Source of the DNA: Candidatus Poseidoniales archaeon
GTDB lineage: Archaea; Thermoplasmatota; Poseidoniia; Poseidoniales; Thalassarchaeaceae
DNA: 12,917 nucleotides
Reading direction: 5' to 3'
Assembly (NCBI GenBank): GCA_028821815.1
Contig: JAPKEY010000023.1
Coordinates: forward strand, 1 to 12,917
The notes beneath the pieces are model-generated. The model was not told the DNA's origin. It did no database searches and worked only from the letters and a program-made list of their open reading frames with translations. Position 1 is the stretch's first letter. Every line of letters begins with the position of its first letter. Both the position numbers and the translations under genes were made by a program. Positions 1-7,264 of the stretch are shown piece by piece.

Positions 1-1
1 A

Positions 2-1411
2 CACATCATCAATCTCGATGATGCGCCATCATCGATGGGACGTCCAACCGGATGGTCTCGCCCGACAGCCTCGACTGAATTCAGCCCGACCGAACCGATG
101 CAGTTGACCTATGACGGGCCCTTTGGCGCAGTCTTGCTAACCTGTCCTGATGATTGTATTCAATCGCTTGTTTGGCTGATTGATCAAGCAGATACGTCGC
201 TGGACATTTCAGTGCAGTATTTCGATTTGGGTTGGCATTGGGGATATGGTGACAATCCACTGATTGAAGCAGTCGAACGAGCCGCCAATCGAAGCGTTTC
301 CGTTCGCCTTCTCATCAATGGATACTACTTGGACGATGGCATTCAAGATACGGTCAACCACTTCAACCACCGATTGAATATGACCGATGGTTTAGATGTT
401 GAAGCTCGTCTCATGGCACCTTCCAGTGACATTGGAAAATTGCATGACAAGAGCATGATTATTGATGGAGAATGGAGTTTGTTTAGCAGCATCAATTGGG
501 GCAGCAACAGTGCGCTTCGAAATCGAGAGATGGGGATCGCAATCGAACACGTGGTATTGGCTGAGCACCAGACATCTATCTTTGAGGAAGACTGGGAGCG
601 ATTGGATACATCCACTGACACGGATGGTGATGGTATGCCAGACTATTGGGAAATAGAAAATGGCCTAAATCGTTCATGGTCAGCTGTACCAGGGACCACA
701 AATTCTGAGCAAAATCTAGATCCAGATGGTGATGGTTTGGCCAATCTACAGGAATTCCAGAATGGTGGTTTGGCACAGAATCCAGACACTGATGGCGATT
801 GTATCTACGATGGTGATGAAGTCATTTGGGCTTGGGGTCAAGCACTCGTTGCATCTTTGGCCGTCCAAACAGCAGATGCAAATTTGGATGGAGTTGCCGA
901 CAATGAAACTGTGCCGTGTACAAATCCACAAGACGACACATCCGACTCAAACACGAACAATACCAACACGACGAATGACAATGATGAAGATGAAGCCGGA
1001 CCGTTTCGTGAAGATGCCATGGACAGTATCTCAGCCAAGGTAATGTTCGCATTGGTTGTCATTGCAACAATCAGTTTGCTCGGCGCATTGGGTTTGATGC
1101 TATTCAACAGCAGAAGCGAAGCTGCTGGCAGGGTATTGGTCGATGATGTTGGAGATATCAGTGCTGAGATTTGGGCTGGAAATGAAGAGGAAGTACCCAC
1201 TGGGGCAGTCATTTTGGATGGAACCAGTGTAGGTCCAAATGCTGGTAGTGATGCCCGAGAAGTATCTGTAGGTCGTGATGATGGTGTATTTGGCGCACCA
1301 CAGTTGGATGGATACGAATTTCCAGGCTGGTCCCCGCAGCAAGTCCAAGAATCCCTTGATGCAGGTTGGACATTAGAACAACTCCGAGAAAAGTACGATT
1401 CGGAGCAGTGA
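2..1411 (+). CDS. Membrane-anchored phospholipase D-family protein, 5' end missing
   Basis: The reading frame is open to the left edge, so the true start lies outside; the first ATG inside is at 35 (458 aa from there). Residues below count from that ATG. About residues 35-190 form a PLD-like catalytic domain with the HxKxxxxD motif (H137, K139, D144), followed by the usual G156-S157-N158 and E165. PLD enzymes need two such motifs, from two domains or a dimer; no second copy is visible, so the first may lie upstream. Residues about 193-265 carry acidic DxDGDG loops of the thrombospondin type 3/calcium-binding kind, then a Thr/Asn/Asp-rich linker, a membrane helix (about 333-357) and a cytoplasmic tail ending in a Trp-containing segment. 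This places the PLD domain outside the cell. Family members are nucleases, phospholipases or phosphatidyltransferases, and the substrate cannot be told. The stop lies 15 bases before the next gene, which suggests an operon. Confidence 0.85.
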   Translation, partial: HIINLDDAPSSMGRPTGWSRPTASTEFSPTEPMQLTYDGPFGAVLLTCPDDCIQSLVWLIDQADTSLDISVQYFDLGWHWGYGDNPLIEAVERAANRSVSVRLLINGYYLDDGIQDTVNHFNHRLNMTDGLDVEARLMAPSSDIGKLHDKSMIIDGEWSLFSSINWGSNSALRNREMGIAIEHVVLAEHQTSIFEEDWERLDTSTDTDGDGMPDYWEIENGLNRSWSAVPGTTNSEQNLDPDGDGLANLQEFQNGGLAQNPDTDGDCIYDGDEVIWAWGQALVASLAVQTADANLDGVADNETVPCTNPQDDTSDSNTNNTNTTNDNDEDEAGPFREDAMDSISAKVMFALVVIATISLLGALGLMLFNSRSEAAGRVLVDDVGDISAEIWAGNEEEVPTGAVILDGTSVGPNAGSDAREVSVGRDDGVFGAPQLDGYEFPGWSPQQVQESLDAGWTLEQLREKYDSEQ

Positions 1412-1426
1412 CTACGCGAAGGATTC

Positions 1427-2410
1427 ATGGGTACCCGAGTTACGTTCGGACCCATGGCACGAGATTCAATTCCAACACTCGACCTCCGCGAGTATACCGA
1501 TGGTGACCAAGCCAGCAGAGACACCTTTGTCAATAAAATGGGCGATGCACTCGAAGATATCGGGTTCTTCGCACTCGCAGGCCATGGTATTCCACTTGGA
1601 GATATCAACAGCGCATACGAGGTCAGTGAGACATTCTTCAATATGGATGATGCCGCCAAAATGCGCTGGAACCAAAATAGCAACCAACGCGGATATGTGC
1701 CCTTTGGTGTTGAACATGCCAAGGACAACCCCGCACCAGATCTCAAAGAATTCTGGCAGACAGGACGAACCCTTGCCGATGGGCACCCGTTGAAGGCTGA
1801 GTATGCGACCAACATTTGGCCAACAGCAGATTGCCCAGAATTTGGACCGTCTGTGGATGGCCTCTATATTCAGATGGAAGAACTCAGCCGAACCCTTCTC
1901 GAGGTTTGTTCACAGTATCTTGGCATGGGGCCAGATTGGTTGCCAAACATGGCCATTGATGGCAACACAATCTTGCGAATTCTACACTATCCTGCACTCG
2001 GTGACGACGTCGCCGATGGTGCGGTTCGTAGCGCCCAACACGAAGACATCAATTTCATCACACTGCTCGTTGGAGCCAGCGCTGCTGGCCTTGAAGTCAT
2101 GGATCATGATGGTGGGTGGATTGCAGTGGAAGGCAATCCTGAGCACATCATCATTGACTCGGGTGATATGTTGCAAAATCTCACAAATGGACTCTTCAAG
2201 GCGGTCACACATCGCGTGATTAATCCGCCAGATGCTACCAGCGACAGATACTCGATGCCGATGTTTACACATCCGCGCGATGATGTTGATTTGACACCCC
2301 GACCCGAATTTATTGCACGCACGGGAGGGAAAGCACTCTATCCCAGCATCAGTGCTGGTGAATTCCTCCGTCAACGTCTCATTGAAATCGGACTGATTGA
2401 TGATGACTGA
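1427..2410 (+). CDS. Isopenicillin N synthase-like 2-oxoglutarate/Fe(II) oxygenase
   Basis: A 327-aa protein of the PcbC/IPNS-like dioxygenase family (COG3491 type), cytosolic. The N-terminal DIOX_N-like part opens with the typical IPxxDL segment and a GFFxxxxHGI stretch. The double-stranded beta-helix core has the iron triad H205-x-D207 and H262, and the RxS motif (R274, S276) that binds 2-oxoglutarate in relatives. All key residues are present, so an active enzyme is expected, oxidising a small substrate with O2 and 2-oxoglutarate. The substrate is not known; relatives include IPNS, plant hormone oxygenases and fungal thymine-7-hydroxylase. The start at 1427 has a purine-rich GAAGGA only 3 bases upstream. 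ATG 1454 places the conserved IPTLDL five residues from the N terminus and is an equally good start. The 3' end overlaps the thymidine phosphorylase start, so the two are probably translated together. Confidence 0.9.
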   Translation: MGTRVTFGPMARDSIPTLDLREYTDGDQASRDTFVNKMGDALEDIGFFALAGHGIPLGDINSAYEVSETFFNMDDAAKMRWNQNSNQRGYVPFGVEHAKDNPAPDLKEFWQTGRTLADGHPLKAEYATNIWPTADCPEFGPSVDGLYIQMEELSRTLLEVCSQYLGMGPDWLPNMAIDGNTILRILHYPALGDDVADGAVRSAQHEDINFITLLVGASAAGLEVMDHDGGWIAVEGNPEHIIIDSGDMLQNLTNGLFKAVTHRVINPPDATSDRYSMPMFTHPRDDVDLTPRPEFIARTGGKALYPSISAGEFLRQRLIEIGLIDDD

Positions 2411-3674
2411 TATTCAGACATTTGTGAACGGCGTCGTCGACGGGCGCCTCAGTGATGCTGAGGTTGAAGCATGGATGCGCAATGTGTACGAAAACGGCCT
2501 TTCGGAAAGTGAAACCGTAGAATTGACACATGCGATGCTGCATTCAGGTACGGTATTGAAATGGCCGAAAGAATGGTCATCTCTGGTCGTTGACAAACAC
2601 AGCACAGGTGGCATCGGTGACAAGGTCAGTCTGGTACTGGCCCCTGCGTTGGCCGCTTGTGGATTGAAGTGTCCAATGATTGCTGGACGAGGACTAGCTC
2701 ATACTGGTGGGACACTTGACAAATTGGAAGCATTGGAAGGATACGATGTATCGATCTCATCTGAAAAAGCATTCGAAATGATCAACACAATTGGCTGCAT
2801 GATTGGTGGGCAAACCGGTGAAATTGCCCCCGCAGACAAACGTATGTACGCCATACGAGATGTAACTGAACTCATCGCTTCAGTACCACTCATTACCGGC
2901 TCCATTCTTTCCAAGAAAGCGGCGGAAGGTTTGGCAGCCTTGGTGATGGATATCAAGGTCGGTCGTGCGGCATTCATGACCAATGTCGAGGATGCGCGTA
3001 TCCTAGCCGAATCAATCATATCCACAGGTGCAGGTCTTGGCATTACAACCCGCGTCACACTGACGGAAATGAATACACCCTTGGGCTTTGCAGCAGGCAA
3101 TGCGCTAGAAGTTCTAGAATCGATTGAAACCTTACGCGGTGCGGGCCCGGCAGACCTAGAGGAATTGGTCTGTATCCAAGGAGGAATCTTACTTCATGCA
3201 ACAGGCCTGTGTGAATCGATGGATGAAGGAGCCTTCCGAATCCACGATTCATTGATTGATGGTAGTGCAATATCCCTCTTTGAAGAGATGTGTGTCGCGC
3301 AAGGTGTATCCTTGTCCTCGTTTGAAAATGAACGGAATTTACTCACTGCACTCGGATTGCTAGATACATCTCTGAAAACAACAGAATTCACAGTACCTAG
3401 ACCGGGATGGATTTCAGACATCGATGCAATGGCGCTCGGTAAAGTCGTGCTCGAACTCGGAGGGGGCCGACTTGAACTGGGGGGTAAAATAGACACAGGT
3501 GTTGGATTTGTTCTCGATGCACACGTCGGTTCACTGATGGTCGTTGACGAACACTGGATTACGATTTACCATCGTGATGAACTTTCACAAACCCATCGCC
3601 AATTAATTGAGAATGCGATTCAACTCAGCAATGAACCGGTCGATGTCGAAAGTCGGGTTATCGAGATACTTTGA
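2400..3674 (+). CDS. deoA: Thymidine/pyrimidine-nucleoside phosphorylase
   Basis: A protein of 424 aa that reversibly splits thymidine (or uridine) with phosphate to the base and (deoxy)ribose-1-phosphate, in the cytosol. The phosphate-site KHSTGG motif is at residues 66-71. The family signature GRGLAHTGGTLDKLE is at 96-110, followed by the conserved GQT...PADK...YAIRDVT segment and the SILSKK...AALVMDIKVG substrate region. The C-terminal GGGR...ID...VG block is also present. The length matches bacterial DeoA/PyNP (about 430-440 aa) and not the archaeal AMP phosphorylases of roughly 500 aa, which carry an extra N-terminal domain; this may be a bacterial-type gene. ATGs at 2400 and 2403 are adjacent, and TTG 2397 is also in frame. 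Either ATG overlaps the upstream oxygenase stop (11 or 8 bases) without a Shine-Dalgarno site, which fits translational coupling. Thymidine and uridine specificity cannot be separated here. Confidence 0.92.
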   Translation: MMTDIQTFVNGVVDGRLSDAEVEAWMRNVYENGLSESETVELTHAMLHSGTVLKWPKEWSSLVVDKHSTGGIGDKVSLVLAPALAACGLKCPMIAGRGLAHTGGTLDKLEALEGYDVSISSEKAFEMINTIGCMIGGQTGEIAPADKRMYAIRDVTELIASVPLITGSILSKKAAEGLAALVMDIKVGRAAFMTNVEDARILAESIISTGAGLGITTRVTLTEMNTPLGFAAGNALEVLESIETLRGAGPADLEELVCIQGGILLHATGLCESMDEGAFRIHDSLIDGSAISLFEEMCVAQGVSLSSFENERNLLTALGLLDTSLKTTEFTVPRPGWISDIDAMALGKVVLELGGGRLELGGKIDTGVGFVLDAHVGSLMVVDEHWITIYHRDELSQTHRQLIENAIQLSNEPVDVESRVIEIL

Positions 3675-3686
3675 GAGTAATATCGG

Positions 3687-3707
3687 CGCTTCTATGAAAT
3701 AGAAGCG
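3687..3707. promoter_or_regulatory. Perfect 8-bp inverted repeat upstream of the PKD protein gene
   Basis: The arms CGCTTCTA and TAGAAGCG are exact complements around a 5-base spacer TGAAA. The element sits in the 49-base gap between the phosphorylase stop and the next ATG. No T-run follows, so an archaeal (T-rich) or bacterial intrinsic terminator is unlikely. An AT-rich TAATAT at 3678-3683 could be a TATA box; the repeat would then lie between it and the transcription start, where a repressor could bind. An RNA hairpin processed from the operon transcript is the alternative. The sequence is clear; the role is inferred. Confidence 0.45.
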
Positions 3708-3723
3708 GGACACATCTACCTGC

Positions 3724-5700
3724 ATGATGAGCCGGTGGCGTGCGATTCTTTCGCTGAGCATGGTCATGCTCATGCTGGTTGTGCCATGGACGGTTGCCGC
3801 AGATTCAAGTGGTCGAGATGGCGATGAAGCCTCAGACGACATTCGGATCTCAATCAGCAAAAACACCGTGAGTCACACAGTAGAAGTTGAGGTTGAATTT
3901 GAAAACCTGACTCTCTACTCGCAGTATGATTATGAAATTTGGTTCACCCGAGTTGACCCGATTTTTCCGCACGAGACTTTGAACGGGAGTTTCTTCGCAG
4001 AAGGTGACAACCATGAAGTGACCCGAGAATGGACTCCTGACCAAGATGGACCCTACACGGTTCACATCACTCTAATCGAAAATGGTGGCGCCATCAAAAC
4101 CAACACGGACACATTTGATTGGGGTGATTACGCCAATAATAGTCACCAGCCGGTCACCGAAATTTCTGTGGATTATGATGGGAATTTAGAAACTGGTGTA
4201 GGAATTGGAAAGGTAGATGGTTGGTACTATCTCGACGTTTTTGAGAACGATTCTCTCCAAGACAATATAACCATTGATTTTGAGGCCCGTGAAACTGAAA
4301 CTGGAGCTGATTACCAAATGCAATTTACACTGTACAGATTGGATGCTGAAGAAAATGAGAGATTGATTGGAATGGGAGTCTCAAGCCTCCATGCGGGATA
4401 CACTATGGCGACTCTCAACAATTCAATCGGTGGCTGGAACGATGGAGAGGATTATCAATTCACATTGACATTGAACCTCGATTGGGATAATATGACACAA
4501 GTGGCATTTACAAAACTCAACTTCACCGTTGGCACACCACCCGTCTTGAACATTCCAGGTTGTACGAATGCCAATGCAACCAATTACCTTCCAAACGCCA
4601 CACTCGATGATGGAACATGTACATACGATGATACCGATGGGGATGGTATTTTCGACCACCTTGAAATTGATGGATGCACTGACGAGTTTGCGGAAAACCA
4701 CAACCAAACAGCGACTGAAGACGATGGATCTTGTGAGTACAAAGATACCGATGGAGATGGCGTTTTTGACCACCTTGAAATTGGTGGATGCACCGACAAG
4801 GATGCAGCCAACTTCAATTCAAGTGCCACTGATGATGACGAGTCTTGTTTGTATGATTCTGATAAAGATGGGGTTTACGATCACCTTGAAATCGACGGGT
4901 GCACCGATAAGAATGCAACAAACCACGAACCTGATGCCACCGAAGATAATGGTGCTTGCACCTATTCAGCCCCGCTGGATGTGATCATGACTACCAATCG
5001 GACTGCAGGCGATGCACCACTCGACGTGGCTTTCTTTGCTGAAATATCCGGTGGTAAATTACCTATGGTGATTCTCTGGAACTTTGGTGATGGCACCAAT
5101 TCGGACTTGATCAGGGTCAACCACACATTTTCAGCTGGAGTTTACAATATCGTACTCCAAGTGACAGACAATGGTGATGAAATGCAAGAACGCAATGTGC
5201 AGATTGTCGCGACTGATCCACCTGTGATTACCAACCTCACTGGATACTTTACCCATTCAGGACAACTTGAACCGTTGTCCAAGGGGATGGTTGCAACCTT
5301 CGAATTCACAGGTACTGCAAGCGGTGGTGAAGGACCCTATACATTCACTTGGAAATTTGGAGATGATACAGAGGAGGCTGGCTCGCCCATCCTGCATGAG
5401 TATGCAAGATTGGGTGAATACAACATTCAATTGACCATCGAAGATTCCATAGGCAGAACACTGCAATTGGAGGAATCCATCACCATTTCAAAAATGACCG
5501 ATGGGGATACAGGTGGAATCACCCCGACCCAAGATGACCTGGATGGAGATGGAAGCAATTTCGACATCTACGCCACATCCACGGGCGCAATCGGATTGCT
5601 GTTGATCTTCGGTCTGTTCGGTCGCAAGAGACGCGAGAGTTTCCTTGATGCTGAAAGGCGCAAGATGCATGGAGAAGGATCCTTGTGGGACGACTACTGA
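3724..5700 (+). CDS. PKD-domain surface protein with Cys/calcium-loop repeats and C-terminal anchor
   Basis: A 658-aa exported protein of unknown specific function. Residues 1-25 are a signal peptide (Arg-containing start, Leu/Met/Val-rich core, likely cut after Ala-Ala). Residues about 30-275 look like beta-sandwich domains. Residues about 279-414 hold four GCT(D/N) repeats alternating with three acidic D(T/S)D(G/K)DG(I/V)(F/Y)DHLEI loops. Two PKD domains follow: about 416-500 with WNFGDG and a later HTF, and about 501-592 with WKFGDD. An acidic linker with a DLDGDG loop leads to a single membrane helix (about 621-631, short) with a GRKRRES stop-transfer and a short, mixed-charge cytoplasmic tail. 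PKD domains commonly mediate binding to other proteins or polysaccharides, so an adhesion or stalk role is plausible but unproven. No enzyme domain is seen. ATG 3724 and ATG 3727 are both possible starts, with no Shine-Dalgarno site. Confidence 0.88.
   Translation: MMSRWRAILSLSMVMLMLVVPWTVAADSSGRDGDEASDDIRISISKNTVSHTVEVEVEFENLTLYSQYDYEIWFTRVDPIFPHETLNGSFFAEGDNHEVTREWTPDQDGPYTVHITLIENGGAIKTNTDTFDWGDYANNSHQPVTEISVDYDGNLETGVGIGKVDGWYYLDVFENDSLQDNITIDFEARETETGADYQMQFTLYRLDAEENERLIGMGVSSLHAGYTMATLNNSIGGWNDGEDYQFTLTLNLDWDNMTQVAFTKLNFTVGTPPVLNIPGCTNANATNYLPNATLDDGTCTYDDTDGDGIFDHLEIDGCTDEFAENHNQTATEDDGSCEYKDTDGDGVFDHLEIGGCTDKDAANFNSSATDDDESCLYDSDKDGVYDHLEIDGCTDKNATNHEPDATEDNGACTYSAPLDVIMTTNRTAGDAPLDVAFFAEISGGKLPMVILWNFGDGTNSDLIRVNHTFSAGVYNIVLQVTDNGDEMQERNVQIVATDPPVITNLTGYFTHSGQLEPLSKGMVATFEFTGTASGGEGPYTFTWKFGDDTEEAGSPILHEYARLGEYNIQLTIEDSIGRTLQLEESITISKMTDGDTGGITPTQDDLDGDGSNFDIYATSTGAIGLLLIFGLFGRKRRESFLDAERRKMHGEGSLWDDY
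4558..4965 (+). repeat. Four tandem GCTD-type Cys repeats with intervening DHLEI calcium loops
   Basis: Units start at 4558, 4672, 4786 and 4897, giving periods of 114, 114 and 111 bases. Each encodes GCT(D/N)xxAxNxxxxATxDDGxC and, in the first three units, a following acidic DxDxDGxxDHLEI loop. Each unit has two Cys 19 residues apart, which probably form a disulfide on the extracellular side. The one-codon-shorter third unit and the scattered substitutions show that the copies are not recent duplicates. The last unit lacks the loop and leads into the first PKD domain. Confidence 0.85.
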
Positions 5701-5706
5701 GAGGTG

Positions 5707-7020
5707 TCACAGTGGATAACCACTGACCGAATCTTCATTGAAGCAGTAACGAATCGTTTGAAATTCACCCTTCAGCACAGTGACATCCGTCTTTACCGAA
5801 GCAGGGTCTTCACCCTTCAACAAAACCCGCGCATACAAATTGGCCACTTCTTCCATCTGTGTGTCACCCATTCCCACACGAGTTAGTTCCTGTACACCCA
5901 AGCGCAAACCACTCGGTGTCATCGCCTTCGTATCACCCGGTAGCATGTTCATGTTGGTGATGATTCCTGCATCTTCAAGCAACTGAGCAGCCTTTGCTCC
6001 TGCACCTGAATCAGTTTCACCATGACGAGTCAGAATTTGGTGGGAGGCTGTATATCCACGGCCTTCAGCAAGGACATCAAAACCTTCAGCAGCCATTGCA
6101 GCACCAAACGCCTTGGCATTGCTGATGATATCTTCAGCATAGGCTGCTCCATATTCAGCAAATTCAGCCAATGCAATCACTTTACCCGCAACGTGGTGCA
6201 AATGGTAGGATGAACATACACCGGGGAAAATGGCGCTGTTCAACTTTCGCTGGAATTTTTCATCGTCACTATTTGACAATACAAAACCACCTTGAGGTCC
6301 TGGGAAGGTCTTGTGGCTGGAACCGGTCACAACATCTGCACCTTCTCTCAGTGGATCTTGGAACTGACCTCCCGCAATCAATCCGAGAACGTGTGCACCG
6401 TCATACATCACCTTGGCACCAACTTCATGAGCAGCATCAGCCATTTCTTGCAGAGGTGTAGGGAACAAGAAGACCGATTGCCCAACAAGTGCGAGTGTGG
6501 GCTCGACTTCTCGGATCAGGGCACAGGCCGCATCAACATCTGGCTCCATTCGGTCGACATCCCAAGGATAGGTGGTCAAATCCAACCCCCGTAGCCCAAC
6601 AGCACCCATTCTAGCGTGTGAGATGTGGCCACCATCTGCAGTTGAGACAGCAGTGATTTTGTCACCGGGCTTTGCCAACGCCTTGAAAGCGCCGATGTTA
6701 GAAACAGTACCAGAAGTGGATTGGATATTTGCAAAATTGCAATTGAATACTTTCTGTGCTAACGATATCCCAAGAGATTCGATGTCATCAAAACCACCAC
6801 AACCCTGGTAGTATCGCTTGCCGGGCAGGCCCTCAGCATAGCGTCCATGCAAATCGCTGGTGATGACTTCCTGTACACGTGGACTGACGATATTCTCACT
6901 GGCGATCATGCCCAAACCATCGCGATACAACGCTCCGCTTGCGGCAGTTGCAGATAGAACAGCCTCAGCATGTGCAAGGTTTTCAGCTGATGCTTTCCAA
7001 TCTCCCCCAGTATCACCCAT
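5707..7020 (-). CDS. glyA: Serine hydroxymethyltransferase
   Basis: A PLP enzyme of 437 aa that interconverts serine and glycine, passing the hydroxymethyl carbon to a folate or pterin carrier in the cytosol. Visible landmarks are MIASENIVSP and YAEGLPGKRYY near the N terminus, the cofactor-contacting D207 and H210 (YDGAHVLGL), and the PLP lysine K237 in SSHKTFPGPQGG. A C-terminal SGLRLGVQELTR segment also matches archaeal SHMTs. All catalytic positions are present and the length is typical. ATG 7020 was chosen because it gives the family's usual N terminus. The frame stays open upstream to TTG 7107 with a GTG at 7056, but those 29 residues do not resemble the family. The gene ends 6 bases from the convergent surface-protein gene and starts 112 bases from the divergent tRNA-Asn. 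Confidence 0.96.
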   Translation of the reverse strand: MGDTGGDWKASAENLAHAEAVLSATAASGALYRDGLGMIASENIVSPRVQEVITSDLHGRYAEGLPGKRYYQGCGGFDDIESLGISLAQKVFNCNFANIQSTSGTVSNIGAFKALAKPGDKITAVSTADGGHISHARMGAVGLRGLDLTTYPWDVDRMEPDVDAACALIREVEPTLALVGQSVFLFPTPLQEMADAAHEVGAKVMYDGAHVLGLIAGGQFQDPLREGADVVTGSSHKTFPGPQGGFVLSNSDDEKFQRKLNSAIFPGVCSSYHLHHVAGKVIALAEFAEYGAAYAEDIISNAKAFGAAMAAEGFDVLAEGRGYTASHQILTRHGETDSGAGAKAAQLLEDAGIITNMNMLPGDTKAMTPSGLRLGVQELTRVGMGDTQMEEVANLYARVLLKGEDPASVKTDVTVLKGEFQTIRYCFNEDSVSGYPL

Positions 7021-7095
7021 GCCCTGAATCCAGTCAAATCCGCCCTTAGTGTTCACCGTCTCGCAGCCCCGTTGATTCCAACCAAAGCCACCCGA

Positions 7096-7111
7096 TTCAT
7101 TCTTCAATGAA
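7096..7111. promoter_or_regulatory. Small inverted repeat between glyA and tRNA-Asn
   Basis: TTCATT and AATGAA flank a 4-base centre in the divergent spacer between the glyA start and the tRNA gene. It lies about 22-37 bases before the tRNA 5' end, where an archaeal TATA box would be expected, and about 76-91 bases upstream of the glyA ATG. No clear TATA box is seen for either gene. The repeat is short and could be chance. Confidence 0.2.
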
Positions 7112-7132
7112 AGCCAAGTCGCCGAGTCGCTA

Positions 7133-7205
7133 GCCGTGTTAGCTTAGTTGGTGGAGCGGTGGACTGTTAATCCACAGGTCGCAGGTTCAAATCCTGCACA
7201 CGGCG
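7133..7205 (+). tRNA. tRNA-Asn (anticodon GTT)
   Basis: A full cloverleaf folds by eye. The acceptor stem GCCGTGT pairs with ACACGGC without mismatch. U8 and A9 are present, and the D stem GCTT pairs with GAGC with one G-T pair. The anticodon stem GTGGA/TCCAC encloses loop CTGTTAA, with GTT at 7166-7168. The T arm is GCAGG-TTCAAAT-CCTGC. The discriminator is G7205, usual for Asn. There is no intron and no encoded CCA, consistent with an archaeal gene. Confidence 0.97.
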
Positions 7206-7215
7206 CTTTCTTCTT
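7206..7215 (+). terminator. Possible T-rich terminator of tRNA-Asn
   Basis: A pyrimidine-only stretch (CTTTCTTCTT) directly follows the discriminator base. Archaeal RNA polymerase tends to stop at T-rich non-template tracts after stable RNA genes. The run is interrupted by C residues, so this is only a likely site. Confidence 0.4.
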
Positions 7216-7231
7216 GCATGGGTCGACAGAC

Positions 7232-7239
7232 AATATAAT
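7232..7239 (+). promoter_or_regulatory. Likely TATA box for the cupin gene
   Basis: AATATAAT is the clearest TATA-like element in the window. Its centre lies about 26-30 bases before ATG 7265, the spacing expected if transcription starts at or just before the start codon and gives a leaderless mRNA. This supports ATG 7265 as the start rather than ATG 7238, which would sit inside the box. Confidence 0.55.
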
Positions 7240-7264
7240 GCATCACCGACATGGACATTGTAAC

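Noticed and set aside
838..1815. Minus-strand open frame of 325 codons opposite the PLD and oxygenase genes
   Set aside because: It is antisense to two well supported genes, crosses their boundary, and its Ser/Pro-rich translation has no recognisable domain.
3675..3723. Intrinsic terminator at the 8-bp inverted repeat
   Set aside because: No T-run follows the second arm; the following bases are GGACACATCTACC.
7021..7107. Longer glyA start at TTG 7107 or GTG 7056
   Set aside because: The added residues do not resemble SHMT N termini, and the region is needed for the glyA and tRNA promoters. ATG 7020 gives the normal length.
7148..7264. Upstream extension of the cupin frame through the tRNA gene
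   Set aside because: It overlaps a perfect tRNA cloverleaf, and ATG 7265 matches the cupin family start and the TATA-like box.
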